NCBI GenBank assembly: GCA_023407575.1
Contig: JAEYLX010000067.1
Span: 1 to 64,000, forward strand
DNA length: 64,000 nucleotides
Direction of reading: 5' to 3'
DNA from: Bacillota bacterium
GTDB taxonomy: Bacteria > Bacillota > Clostridia > Lachnospirales > Lachnospiraceae
How positions within the stretch are numbered: position 1 is the first letter of the stretch; each line of letters begins with the position of its first letter. The notes under the pieces are model-generated. The model saw nothing but the letters and a program-made list of their open reading frames with translations. It was not told the DNA's origin and did no database searches. This document shows positions 35,682 to 44,433 of the stretch, piece by piece. The position numbers and the translations under genes are program-made.

Positions 35682-36299
35682 CTAAGCCTCCGCGGGGAAC
35701 ATATAAAGCTTGTTCTTTGTAATATAATCTTCAACTGTTGCTGGTATATAATATTTAATCGACTTTCCTCTGGAGATGTTATCTTTAATCTCACTGGAAG
35801 AAATCATAAGGGTTGGCATATCAATTATTTCAATCCTTGCATTATATGTGCGTCTTAATAATTCAGCTTGTTGTTCTAATTCCTCTTTGTTCACCTGATC
35901 ACGACAAGCCGCTGCTATCACACATTTCTCAAAAATGATTTCTGGTGACCACCATTCAGATAAGGAAAACAAAGAATCAGCTCCAACAATAAAATAGTAC
36001 TGCGTATCAGGATTATCCCGTGTTAAAATTGATAATGTATCCGCAGTATAGGTAGTTCCATCACGTTCCAGTTCCATTTCAGATATGGTGAAATGCGGGT
36101 TATCTTGTATGGCTAATAGCAACATTTCTACCCTTTGCTGATCAGTAACATCATGTGGTTTTTGCTTGTGAGGAGGATTTTTCGAAGGAATAAATAGCAC
36201 TTGATCCAGTTCTAGTTGCTCATAGGTACGTTCGGCGAGAAATAAATGTCCACAATGTACCGGATTAAAGGTACCTCCCATGATACCGACCTTTTTCAT
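35682..36299 (-). CDS. nadD: Nicotinate-nucleotide adenylyltransferase NadD
   Basis: A 205-residue NadD, which converts nicotinate mononucleotide plus ATP to deamido-NAD in NAD synthesis. The nucleotidyltransferase motif GGTFNPVHCGH (residues 9-19) and the C-terminal ISSSEIKDNI mark the family; PPHKQ is the usual central loop. It is in the obg-yhbY-nadD-yqeK-rsfS order. Confidence 0.96.
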   Translation of the reverse strand: MKKVGIMGGTFNPVHCGHLFLAERTYEQLELDQVLFIPSKNPPHKQKPHDVTDQQRVEMLLLAIQDNPHFTISEMELERDGTTYTADTLSILTRDNPDTQYYFIVGADSLFSLSEWWSPEIIFEKCVIAAACRDQVNKEELEQQAELLRRTYNARIEIIDMPTLMISSSEIKDNISRGKSIKYYIPATVEDYITKNKLYMFPAEA

Positions 36300-36349
36300 A
36301 CTAATCCTCCCTTTTGCTGAAACTTTGCGCAGCCAACTAATTGTTCTAA

Positions 36350-36670
36350 TTATTCCTCAACAATTTTCTTGGTTTTCTTTTCAACAGGAAGAACTATTTT
36401 CTTTTTATCCTTTGATTCTTTATATAAAACTATTTTCTTACCTATTACCTGAACAATTTCTGAATGAGTACGTTCTGATAAAGTACGCGCCAACTCGTTT
36501 GGATCATCCATGCAATTTTTTAATACATTGATTTTGATTAATTCTCTTGCTTCCAATGCCTGTGCTACGCCATCGGTAAGTTCTGGCGTAAGGGATGACT
36601 TCCCGATTTGATAAATTGGATCTATTGTCATTGCAAGCCCTTTTAGATAAGCTCTTTGCTTCGTTGTCAT
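36350..36670 (-). CDS. yhbY: YhbY RNA-binding (CRM domain) protein
   Basis: A 106-residue ribosome-assembly-associated protein with a single CRM (YhbY) domain; TTKQRAYLKGLAMTIDPIYQIGKSSLTPE and the GxxG-like segment are typical. The C-terminal lysine-rich tail (KKIVLPVEKKTKKI) extends it slightly. It sits between obg and nadD, as in many Firmicutes. Confidence 0.94.
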   Translation of the reverse strand: MTTKQRAYLKGLAMTIDPIYQIGKSSLTPELTDGVAQALEARELIKINVLKNCMDDPNELARTLSERTHSEIVQVIGKKIVLYKESKDKKKIVLPVEKKTKKIVEE

Positions 36671-36755
36671 AGTTATCTCCTCTTATAATATTATTATGAT
36701 AAGTTCATTAAATAATTTATAGGTAATTAAATTCCTTACTTCATCTTAAAAAGTA

Positions 36756-38036
36756 TTACTTATAGTAATCAAAGCTTAAGCCGTACATACGAACGGTATC
36801 ACCTTCACTGATTCCAAGCTCCTCTAACTGTTCAAGAATTCCGTTATCCTTTAAGAAATTCTGGAAGAACTCAAAGCCTTTTTCTGAGTCTATATTGGTA
36901 TATCCAAGCATTCTTTCGATTCTTGGACCTTCAACAACATATACGTCTTCTTCTTTCCATACTTCAAAAGGTAAGTTTGTATCAATCTTATTCTCATGGA
37001 AGTATTCTCGTTCAAAGACCACTGGTGCTTGATCCAGGTTATTTAACATACCCTTAACATGATACAGAAGTTCCTTCATACCTTTCCCGCTTACAGCAGA
37101 AATGGAAAACACCTGCATTCCCTGTGGTTCAAAGGTATCTTTTAGCTTTTGAACTACTTCTTGAGCATCCTCCTCCAACAATACATCTGTCTTATTAGCA
37201 GCAATTACTTGGGGAAGCTTTGCCAGTTCAGGATTATATGCTACAAGCTCTGAATTTATTAAATTAATGTCGTCAATTGGATCTCTTCCCTCGGTAGAAG
37301 CAGCATCCACAAGATGGATAATTATCTTAGTTCTCTCAATATGCCTTAAGAATTCGTGTCCAAGACCTAAACCTTCCGATGCACCTTCAATTAATCCGGG
37401 GATATCGGCAATAACAAAACCGCCACCCTCCATATCAACTACACCTAGATTAGGACTTAACGTAGTAAAATGATAGTTGCCAATCTTGGGTCTTGCATTT
37501 GTTACACGGGATAAAAGAGTAGATTTTCCTACATTCGGAAAGCCTACTAAACCAACATCCGCAATTACCTTAAGTTCTAAGATTACATTCATCTCCTGAG
37601 CTTTTTGGCCAGGTTGTGCGTATTTAGGTACTTGCATGGTAGGAGTTGCATAATGTTGATTACCTTTTCCGCCTCTGCCGCCCTTAAGAATTACTTCTCT
37701 GGATTTGACTTGAGACATGTCCACTACTACTTTGCCAGTTTCTTTCTCTTTGATAACAGTACCCTGTGGTACCTTAATAATTAAATCATTACCATCTTTT
37801 CCATGGCACTTCTTTTTACCACCGCTTTCTCCGTCTTCCGCACTATATTTACGCACGAAGCGAAAATCACTTAACGTATTCAAGCCTTCATCTACTTCAA
37901 ATATCAGATCTCCGCCTCTGCCACCGTCGCCACCATCCGGACCACCAGCTGGTACAAAGATTTCCTTACGAAAGCTTACATGACCATCTCCGCCTTTACC
38001 AGATCTGATATATATTTCTGCTCTATCTGCAAACAT
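36756..38036 (-). CDS. obg: Obg family GTPase
   Basis: A 426-residue Obg/CgtA GTPase needed for 50S assembly and stress control. Three domains are visible: the glycine-rich Obg fold (residues 1-158; e.g. SGKGGDGHVSFRKE), the GTPase domain (G1 GFPNVGKSTLL, G3 DIPGLIEGA, G4 NKTD) and the C-terminal OCT domain (ending in GDTVRMYGLSFDYYK). It is upstream of yhbY on the same strand. Confidence 0.97.
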   Translation of the reverse strand: MFADRAEIYIRSGKGGDGHVSFRKEIFVPAGGPDGGDGGRGGDLIFEVDEGLNTLSDFRFVRKYSAEDGESGGKKKCHGKDGNDLIIKVPQGTVIKEKETGKVVVDMSQVKSREVILKGGRGGKGNQHYATPTMQVPKYAQPGQKAQEMNVILELKVIADVGLVGFPNVGKSTLLSRVTNARPKIGNYHFTTLSPNLGVVDMEGGGFVIADIPGLIEGASEGLGLGHEFLRHIERTKIIIHLVDAASTEGRDPIDDINLINSELVAYNPELAKLPQVIAANKTDVLLEEDAQEVVQKLKDTFEPQGMQVFSISAVSGKGMKELLYHVKGMLNNLDQAPVVFEREYFHENKIDTNLPFEVWKEEDVYVVEGPRIERMLGYTNIDSEKGFEFFQNFLKDNGILEQLEELGISEGDTVRMYGLSFDYYK

Positions 38037-38230
38037 TTTAACACCTGTTTCCTCTCTATGATAAAGTTAATGACTAATTGTAATATTAATTTATTCTATT
38101 TTCTAAATGCACTCATATGTCCACAGAATATACAATTAGAAACAACCTTTGTTATTATTTCCAAAACCACGTAGGACTATTATAAACGTTCCCTTCTTTC
38201 ATGACAATAGAAATACTGGAACTGAATTTT

Positions 38231-38268
38231 CCTATTCATGACAAGTGAAACGACTTGTCGTTTCATCT
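38231..38268. repeat. Dispersed ~37-bp repeat, copy 4 (best)
   Basis: CTATTCATGACAAGTGAAAC followed by GACTTGTCGTTTCATCTT. Two exclusive folds exist: GACAAGT with ACTTGTC, or GAAACGAC with GTCGTTTC, sharing the middle ACTTGTC segment. It lies between obg and rpmA, not next to a stop codon. Confidence 0.7.
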
Positions 38269-38283
38269 TGTTTAAAGCCTTAT

Positions 38284-38338
38284 GAATGCAGTTGCCTATG
38301 GACTTAATCAGCCTTTAAATTCATAGGTAACTACATTC
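38284..38338. other. Imperfect hairpin between obg and rpmA
   Basis: GAATGCAGTTGCCTATG (38284-38300) pairs with CATAGGTAACTACATTC (38322-38338) with two mismatched positions and a 21-base loop. No flanking T run, so it is not a typical terminator. Role unknown. Confidence 0.5.
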
Positions 38339-38356
38339 AAACAATGTACTATCACA

Positions 38357-38394
38357 TAAAAAACCCCAAATTCCGTGCATTTAAGAATTTGGGG
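38357..38394 (-). terminator. rpmA terminator
   Basis: On the minus strand CCCCAAATTC pairs with GAATTTGGGG and is followed by TTTTTT, a classic rho-independent terminator. Confidence 0.9.
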
Positions 38395-38414
38395 TCATTA
38401 CCGAATAGTTATTC

Positions 38415-38702
38415 TTATTTCGCTGCTACAGGATAAACACTAGCTTGTTTCTTATCTCTACCCTTACGCTCAAATTTAACAACGCCGTCAACTAAAGCAA
38501 ATAAAGTATCATCGCCACCACGACCAACGTTAACACCCGGATGGATCTTTGTTCCGCGTTGTCTGTAAAGAATATTTCCTGCAAGAACAAATTGACCGTC
38601 TGCTCTCTTCGCGCCTAATCTCTTGGATTCGGAATCTCTACCGTTCTTGGTAGAACCAACACCCTTTTTATGAGCGAAAAATTGAAGGTTCATTCTTAAC
38701 AT
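38415..38702 (-). CDS. rpmA: Ribosomal protein L27 with cleavable N-terminal extension
   Basis: A 95-residue L27 near the peptidyl transferase centre. It begins MLRMNLQFFAHKKG; the extension up to QFFA is the Firmicutes leader removed by the protease Prp so that the N-terminus can reach the tRNA ends. The prp gene is immediately upstream. The core KKGVGSTKNGRDSESKRLG is standard. Gene order rplU-prp-rpmA. Confidence 0.97.
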   Translation of the reverse strand: MLRMNLQFFAHKKGVGSTKNGRDSESKRLGAKRADGQFVLAGNILYRQRGTKIHPGVNVGRGGDDTLFALVDGVVKFERKGRDKKQASVYPVAAK

Positions 38703-38745
38703 GTTCTACACCTCCTAAAATTCTAATTACAAATCAGATCTAAAG

Positions 38746-39078
38746 TTACTGCTCCTTCACCTGGGTCAGCTTGATATATTTATCGGAATACTCCTCTGCA
38801 ATTCCCTGTAGCCCAAGAGCTAAAGAGCTAAGTAACAGATTGGTATTCTTGCTGAAGGGTGAATTCACATGAAATTCCATAATTCCTTTTTTCTCATCCT
38901 CTTTCAGATCAAACTGATCTGAAGTAAAATTCTCAATCGAATTTATGGTATTGATTACAAGGGCTGATACTGCTGCACATACTACGTCACTGCCATATTC
39001 GGCAAAATTAGCATGTCCCGAGAGTTTAAACCCGGTAACCAAATTCTCTGCATTTTTATATATGGATACGCTAATCAT
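38746..39078 (-). CDS. prp: Ribosomal-processing cysteine protease Prp
   Basis: A 110-residue Prp (YsxB) cysteine protease, which cuts the N-terminal extension of L27. The catalytic pair is His22 (SGHANF) and Cys34 (VVCAAVSAL). It lies between rplU and rpmA, its usual site, and its substrate L27 here has the matching QFFA leader. Length matches the family. Confidence 0.95.
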   Translation of the reverse strand: MISVSIYKNAENLVTGFKLSGHANFAEYGSDVVCAAVSALVINTINSIENFTSDQFDLKEDEKKGIMEFHVNSPFSKNTNLLLSSLALGLQGIAEEYSDKYIKLTQVKEQ

Positions 39079-39089
39079 ATCACATTTCC

Positions 39090-39398
39090 TTATGCATTGA
39101 TCTTTTCAATCTTAACCTTGGTATATGGCTGTCTATGTCCATTTTTCTTGTGATATCCAGACTTTCTCTTGTATCTGAAAACAATAACTTTTTTGTTCTT
39201 GCCTTCTTCAACAATCGTTGCTGATACAGTTGCGTTAGCTACTGTAGGCTCACCTACAACTAACTTATCGCCCTTGTTTACAGCAAGTACCTGATCAAAA
39301 GTATAAGTTGCTCCTTCTACTCCGAGCTTTTCAACTTTAATGATATCGCCTTCCGCTACCTTGTACTGTTTTCCACCAGTTGCAATAATTGCGTACAT
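39090..39398 (-). CDS. rplU: Ribosomal protein L21
   Basis: A 102-residue large-subunit protein L21 (MYAIIATGGKQYKV; YHKKNGHRQPYTKVKIEKI). The start at 39398 has AGGAGG seven bases upstream; an extension to 39419 is unlikely. It heads the rplU-prp-rpmA group with its own promoter. Confidence 0.97.
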   Translation of the reverse strand: MYAIIATGGKQYKVAEGDIIKVEKLGVEGATYTFDQVLAVNKGDKLVVGEPTVANATVSATIVEEGKNKKVIVFRYKRKSGYHKKNGHRQPYTKVKIEKINA

Positions 39399-39511
39399 CT
39401 TGGCACCTCCTATTATCATTACTCGCCAACTATGGTGGATGATTTCTCAACACTTAAACCTCGTTGTGCGGCACACTAAAATATGTTAGCATATGCCAAA
39501 TGCTTTGTCAA
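39399..39511 (-). promoter_or_regulatory. rplU promoter and 5' leader
   Basis: -35 TTGACA (39506-39511), 17-base spacer, -10 TAACAT (39483-39488). A leader of about 75 bases follows before rplU, with ACAACGAGG and short pairings, compatible with an L21 autoregulatory leader as known in Firmicutes; I could not confirm the fold. It overlaps the end of the methyltransferase gene by four bases. Confidence 0.65.
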
Positions 39512-40593
39512 TCCAATATTTTTACAAAATCGGCACATTTATGATACAAGTACTCACGATATCTACCGCCTGCGCCAGTCCAAGGTGAAATCGCTTGATA
39601 GACAAGCTCATATTGCTCCGATATGGGAAATTCTTTGGCTAAAACTTCCTTATGTCCTCTGGAAGAATTCTCCCACAAATTGAAATTACTATTTTGATGA
39701 AAGATGTACTTTGGATGATTCTTATGAATGGTATCAAAATATCCCCAGACATCTTTTTTTGACATTTCTGAAAATGAATTTGAATTATAGGCAAGGGTAA
39801 TTCCTAAGTCAACATTTGAATGCTCCGTGGAAGGAACAAGAATTAATTGATATTCCTTCTGGTCTTCTGATGTTATCTTTCCATCCAATGCCCATTTTAT
39901 TTTTATTTCTTTTCCAAAAAAGGATGCCGATTTTGAAGTAAAATAGTAATTAATAAATAGTGTTTCCATAAGATCACAAACGATATAACAAAAATCATCT
40001 AAAATTTTATTTAAAAAGAAGAATACTCCCCCGTATCCACCACCAATTTCGAATATTGTCGGCCTTGTTTCATCTTTTATCAACTTGCTAATCATTCGTG
40101 CATGATAGCTGTGTCTGCAAGAGTTATACATAATTAAGCCTTCCTCTACCATTAGACCAAACGGATTACCAATGTCCGGTATCACTAACTCACTAGCAGG
40201 CAAATCACCGCAAAATTCTCGCCAGGTATCGATATCCAGCAAAATATCATTCACCAAACGTTCCTTATATTGTTCATCCTCTATATCAGGTGCAGAGATT
40301 CCAAAGGAAATCTCATTTCTAAACAAATTACGAAATAGGGGCACCAATTCTTCCTTATTTCCCTCAGCTAATAATCTTTTATATTTCTGTTGCTTATTTT
40401 CCTGTATCCAGGACCATTCTCCGCTTGCACAATCCGTTTTATCGGCGTATTCCTGGTAAGCTTTCAACAATTCCTCTACTATTTTTTCATCCTCGTCATC
40501 TATCTTCTCTCTGCAATCAAAAACCCCTTGTAAATGTTCTTGATACAAGGGGTGTATTTTTTGTTCAATTCCTGCAAATGTTAATCTCTTCAT
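39508..40593 (-). CDS. Putative sugar O-methyltransferase
   Basis: A 361-residue SAM-dependent methyltransferase of the putative sugar O-methyltransferase group. The SAM motif FEIGGGYGGVFFFL lies near residue 185, preceded by IMYNSCRHSYHARMI, a segment often seen in these enzymes. It may act on a polysaccharide sugar or lipid-linked glycan. The start at 40593 has GGAG six bases upstream; ATG at 40605 is less likely. It interrupts the usual order between RNase E/G and rplU. Confidence 0.75.
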   Translation of the reverse strand: MKRLTFAGIEQKIHPLYQEHLQGVFDCREKIDDEDEKIVEELLKAYQEYADKTDCASGEWSWIQENKQQKYKRLLAEGNKEELVPLFRNLFRNEISFGISAPDIEDEQYKERLVNDILLDIDTWREFCGDLPASELVIPDIGNPFGLMVEEGLIMYNSCRHSYHARMISKLIKDETRPTIFEIGGGYGGVFFFLNKILDDFCYIVCDLMETLFINYYFTSKSASFFGKEIKIKWALDGKITSEDQKEYQLILVPSTEHSNVDLGITLAYNSNSFSEMSKKDVWGYFDTIHKNHPKYIFHQNSNFNLWENSSRGHKEVLAKEFPISEQYELVYQAISPWTGAGGRYREYLYHKCADFVKILD

Positions 40594-40735
40594 AAATTTC
40601 TCCATTACAATATGTGCTCTTTATACAAATATGATGTATAAGAGGATAATGGAACAATGAAGGTAAAATTAATTGCAATATTTAATATTTAATAGAAGTT
40701 TAAGTGATGTAGCAACAGAAGTCTAAAACATCATT

Positions 40736-41398
40736 TTAGTCATTCTTAAGATATGGAAGTATAACATCATACAATTGTTCTGAATGGACCACATAACTGT
40801 CATGGGTTTCCCCTTCAATAATTTGCAAGGTACTGCCTGGAATGCAATCTGCTATGTACTTTGTATGTTTCTCAACAACCACATCCTTACTCCCAGCAAG
40901 AATAACAGTATACGTCTTAATGAGTTTTAGTTCTGCTTCCTCTATATTTGGTTGTGTTAACATTAGATGATATTTAGAATCTCTGGTAAAGGTATAAAAT
41001 AATCGGATTAACCAGAGGTATTTTGGTTTAATGCCTTTGGGCTTCGTATTGGCTCCACTTATAATAAGCTTGGATAGTAGCTTTGGATAACGAATTGCAA
41101 TCATTAATCCAAGGATACCTCCATCACTAAAACCATAAAGAATTGGATTATCTATGTTTTGAAGCGAAATAAACTGAACGATATCTTCTGCCATCTGTCC
41201 ATAATCTAATGTTTGCACTTTACTACTTCTTCCATGTCCTCTGCTGTCAATGGCATAAACTGTATAGTCCTTACTTAACTTTGGGATTAGTTTATCATAA
41301 ATATCATGCGTCTCTCCATTCCCATGCAATAAAAGAATTGGAGTTCCTTGACCGTTTTTTTCATAGTAGAGTGATACTTCTTTAAGCTGTTGATACAT
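40736..41398 (-). CDS. Alpha/beta hydrolase
   Basis: A 220-residue cytoplasmic alpha/beta hydrolase. Oxyanion region LLLHGNGETHD, then nucleophile Ser91 in GFSDGGILG, Asp172 in AGSKDVVVE and His199 in EGETHD complete the triad. Esterase or peptidase; substrate unknown. The ribosome site is GGTGAGTTG-like, not strong. It is one of three accessory genes in the translation block. Confidence 0.88.
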   Translation of the reverse strand: MYQQLKEVSLYYEKNGQGTPILLLHGNGETHDIYDKLIPKLSKDYTVYAIDSRGHGRSSKVQTLDYGQMAEDIVQFISLQNIDNPILYGFSDGGILGLMIAIRYPKLLSKLIISGANTKPKGIKPKYLWLIRLFYTFTRDSKYHLMLTQPNIEEAELKLIKTYTVILAGSKDVVVEKHTKYIADCIPGSTLQIIEGETHDSYVVHSEQLYDVILPYLKND

Positions 41399-41501
41399 AT
41401 CAACTCACCTCTCCCTCAGGCTTTCCTAACATACAAACAGGATTAGTTAATCATATTATTTATAATTTAGCCTATTTATATCGTTACCTAACACCTCTAT
41501 A

Positions 41502-41544
41502 TAGTCTCTTTGTAGTCTCTTGTAGTCTCTTTGTAGTCTCTTTG
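41502..41544. repeat. Short tandem repeat (TAGTCTCTTTG)
   Basis: Four units of TAGTCTCTTTG, the second lacking one T. It lies 17-59 bases after the ybaK stop on the minus strand, within about 160 noncoding bases. Confidence 0.7.
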
Positions 41545-41560
41545 TATCAGATAGTTAATT

Positions 41561-42031
41561 CTAGACTGCAATATCACATAGACTCGCCGAAATATATTCC
41601 ATCAGCTTTTCACTGGATAAGCACAATTGACAACCACGTACTCCAGCACTGATATAAATTTCGTCAAAAAGGATTGCTGTCTCATCCATGTAGGTAGGGA
41701 ACTTCTTCTTCATACCAATGGGAGAACAACCGCCACGAATATAACCTGTGATGCCTAATAAATCCTTAACATGGAGCATTTCTATCTTCTTGTCACCAAT
41801 GATTGTAGCTGCCTTTTTTAAATCCAGCTCCATGGTTACTGGAATACAAAAGACCACGTATCCCTTCTTTTCTCCCTTTGCTACGAGTGTTTTGAACACT
41901 TGCTCCGGTGGGATTCCAATTAAGCCAGCAACATGTTCCCCTGCGAGATTATTCTCATCCACCTCATATTCAATGGATTTATAGTTAATTCCAGCCTGTT
42001 CCAGCAGGCGCATTACATTCGTCTTAACCAT
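41561..42031 (-). CDS. ybaK: Cys-tRNA(Pro) deacylase YbaK
   Basis: A 156-residue YbaK/EbsC editing enzyme that hydrolyses Cys-tRNA-Pro. The pocket motif includes VFKTLVAKGEKKGYVVFCIPVTMELDLKKAA (spanning from about residue 40; key Lys in FKTLV) and GYIRGGCSPIGMKKKFPTY, the latter characteristic of YbaK. Length fits. Placed near ribosomal genes. Confidence 0.93.
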   Translation of the reverse strand: MVKTNVMRLLEQAGINYKSIEYEVDENNLAGEHVAGLIGIPPEQVFKTLVAKGEKKGYVVFCIPVTMELDLKKAATIIGDKKIEMLHVKDLLGITGYIRGGCSPIGMKKKFPTYMDETAILFDEIYISAGVRGCQLCLSSEKLMEYISASLCDIAV

Positions 42032-42159
42032 TTATTTTTGTACCTCGTTTGATAAGCTGTAAGTTTAAATAGATCATATAAAATGTGTTTCGTATCACAT
42101 ATGCAAAACTTATATTGTGCAAATTAGCAAATCTTAGTATTAAATTGGCTTATGACACT

Positions 42160-43404
42160 CTAATTAAATTTATCAGCCACTTCTGCCTTAAGATCTTCCA
42201 TCTGTTCATGTAAAGGCTTACGCACTTTTTTACGTGTCACCTCAACGAGTCCTAGAGCCGTCATATCCACAAGCATTGTCTTGATCGGGTCTTTTTTAAA
42301 GTACTCAGCAAGTTCCTCCATCAAAAGGTCTTTATCTTTCTTTAGCTCCATATCGATAAAATCAATGATAATGATACCTGATAGATTTCTTAGTCGAATT
42401 TGCTTTGCAATTTCTTTCGCTGCCTCACGATTCACCTTAAGAAAGGTTTCCTGAACCTTTTTCTTACCCGTAACCGCTTTACCTGTATTAACATCGATCA
42501 CAGTCAGTGCCTCTGTCGGCTGTATCACCAGAGAGCCACCGGACTTTAGCCAAACATAAGGACGTGTAGCTTCATTTAATTTGTCATTCAACCCATAGAG
42601 ATTGGAAAGGGTAAGAAGTGAATCCTGATAAAGTCGTAACTTATTAATATCTTCAGGCTGATATGAAGTCAGGAAGCTGCTGATATTGGAGTAAAGACTT
42701 TCATCATCCGTTATGAACTCATCCACATTTTCGGTATAGCTATCTCTTATATCACAAATATAATTGGGGGGATTTTTATAAATAAGTGAAAATCTATTTT
42801 GATGTATCCCGAATTTTCTAATATTTAAATATTCCTGCGTTAAGGTTTCCATTTCCGAAACAATACGTTCCTCTGGTATATAAGCAGCATTAGTTCGGAT
42901 AATAAACCCATAATCCGGATGTTGATGCCTTCTAGCCAATTCTTTCAGTCGCTTTCGTTCTTTTTCATCCACTATCTTTGAAGAAACTCCAAGGGCTGAT
43001 TTTCCGTAGGTAAGAGCAACATATTTTCCTGTAAAATTCAGATTAGAGCTAACTACTGGCGCTTTCGTCTTAATATCCTCTTTTACAACCTGAACTAACA
43101 GTTCGTCACCAATTTTTACTTTAACTTCTGTTAACTTAAAATCTTCATTAGTGAATTCTTTGTTATTTGCCATAATAGGATATTGATTATCACCCAAGGA
43201 ATAATAACACATTCTTCCATCTTCTATCTCAATAAATGCCGCATTAATATTTTTTATTATATTCTTCACTTTTCCAAGATAGATATTACCTAAGATGCCT
43301 GCCTCTTCCGATGCATTAAGGGACACCTGTACTAAGTCTTTTCCCTCAAAGAACGCAGAAATAATTGCGTTATTCTTACTTGTGATAACCAATTTATTTC
43401 CCAT
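42160..43404 (-). CDS. rng: Ribonuclease E/G
   Basis: A 414-residue RNase G-type endoribonuclease without the C-terminal scaffold of RNase E. The N-terminal S1 domain contains GILGNIYLGKVKNIIKNINAAFIEI (from about residue 36), and the catalytic DNase I-like part has the metal-binding Asp of VIDVNTGKAV and FIDME. It lacks the zinc-link CPxC at the usual place (no matching Cys pair), unlike E. coli RNase E. It is downstream of the radical-SAM pair, a common clostridial order. Confidence 0.9.
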   Translation of the reverse strand: MGNKLVITSKNNAIISAFFEGKDLVQVSLNASEEAGILGNIYLGKVKNIIKNINAAFIEIEDGRMCYYSLGDNQYPIMANNKEFTNEDFKLTEVKVKIGDELLVQVVKEDIKTKAPVVSSNLNFTGKYVALTYGKSALGVSSKIVDEKERKRLKELARRHQHPDYGFIIRTNAAYIPEERIVSEMETLTQEYLNIRKFGIHQNRFSLIYKNPPNYICDIRDSYTENVDEFITDDESLYSNISSFLTSYQPEDINKLRLYQDSLLTLSNLYGLNDKLNEATRPYVWLKSGGSLVIQPTEALTVIDVNTGKAVTGKKKVQETFLKVNREAAKEIAKQIRLRNLSGIIIIDFIDMELKKDKDLLMEELAEYFKKDPIKTMLVDMTALGLVEVTRKKVRKPLHEQMEDLKAEVADKFN

Positions 43405-43458
43405 TCTAATTCCTCCACTTCGTGCATTTATTATCTAACCAATATCCTTCTATACTAA

Positions 43459-43617
43459 GATTCACTTAACAAAATCTTTCACAAACTATAAGAGATGAAT
43501 AGGATTGTATCTATATCCAGATGGCGCAGACCGGTATTGTAGCAAGGCAAGTCCAGATAAATATAGATATTTTCCTATTCATCGATGATAGATTTAATTT
43601 GCTTTTGTCGGAGAAGC
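43459..43617. repeat. Structured intergenic repeat, copy B (RNA-like)
   Basis: Homologue of the element at 34524. The outer stem is CTATAAGAGATGAATAGGA with matching right arm; GATGAATAGG (43494-43503) pairs with CCTATTCATC (43574-43583), and ATCTATAT (43509-43516) with ATATAGAT (43561-43568). The core CAGATGGCGCAGACCGG (43518-43534) and AAGGCAAGTCCAGAT (43544-43558) are unchanged, but the inner stem is reduced to a 9-base loop. The 3' flank GCTTTTG and the 5' flank with CAAAA are also kept. It begins three bases after the minus-strand stop at 43621. Confidence 0.75.
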
Positions 43618-43620
43618 TTT

Positions 43621-44433
43621 CTATCTTTCCACCTGGTTAAGCGCTGCAAGTTTTCCAGATTCGCTGTCTTTTGTATAGACCTCTAATCTGTGCACCTGCC
43701 AGGAGAACTTCGTATAGGACAGATTATACTCTTCATAAAAGGCTTCCATCACAAGCTCTGGTTTAAGATTAGCACTGCTGCCGGTATCAATCTGCATATA
43801 GATCTTGATGCCATTCTCATACTGCTGTGCCACTGTCTCCGTTAATGAAACCTTTGCTGGTTCCTTTACATAGTCCTGAAGCTTTGTAATATATTCTTTT
43901 TCATCAAAAGCCACAAAGCTAATCATTGGCTTTATATCTACTTCTGTTTCAGATTTCTTTGTCTTCTTTCCAATTACAATTTCAGATTTCTCATAGAACT
44001 TAAGAAATGTCTTTATAAACTCCTCTTGAGTAGCGAAAACAGCATCTGGCTCATATCCATCTTTAAAGGACACTAAATAATCTGCACTAGCCACCAAAGA
44101 CATAGCAGTTACTGTTCTTGTATTGGCCTCCGGTTCCAATAACGGATGAAAATCAAGAATACGTACTCCTTCTGTAAGGACTGCATTCAGTCTGTCCACC
44201 ATTACCTGTGGTTCATCACTGGATAAAAGCTGTATATCCAGATACTCTGCATCACTGGTTAACCCAACTCCGAGAGGTGCTGCAAAGGACATAATTTGAT
44301 GAGGGCTAAACCCCTTTGTATACTCACTATCATAATTTGCTCTACGTAGGGCTTTTTGAAAATAACGCATGACATCTAGGTGACCAATGAATTTCATTGC
44401 TCCATATTTTTGAAATTTGATTCTAGCCTTCAT
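43621..44433 (-). CDS. DUF2344 (TIGR03936) radical-SAM-associated protein
   Basis: A 270-residue protein of the TIGR03936/DUF2344 family, usually fused or adjacent to TIGR03960-type radical SAM proteins. N-terminus MKARIKFQKYGAMKFIGHLDVMRYFQKAL and the core GFSPHQIMSFAAPLGVG are typical. Function not established, though tight coupling and neighbours suggest RNA or ribosome modification. It overlaps the radical SAM gene by 11 bp. Confidence 0.9.
   Translation of the reverse strand: MKARIKFQKYGAMKFIGHLDVMRYFQKALRRANYDSEYTKGFSPHQIMSFAAPLGVGLTSDAEYLDIQLLSSDEPQVMVDRLNAVLTEGVRILDFHPLLEPEANTRTVTAMSLVASADYLVSFKDGYEPDAVFATQEEFIKTFLKFYEKSEIVIGKKTKKSETEVDIKPMISFVAFDEKEYITKLQDYVKEPAKVSLTETVAQQYENGIKIYMQIDTGSSANLKPELVMEAFYEEYNLSYTKFSWQVHRLEVYTKDSESGKLAALNQVER

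Larger units (their letters stand above)
38037..38414. other. Intergenic region rich in hairpins between obg and rpmA
   Basis: About 380 bases holding the rpmA terminator (38357-38394), a separate imperfect hairpin (38284-38338) and a copy of the dispersed repeat (38231-38268). No gene is supported. Confidence 0.6.
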
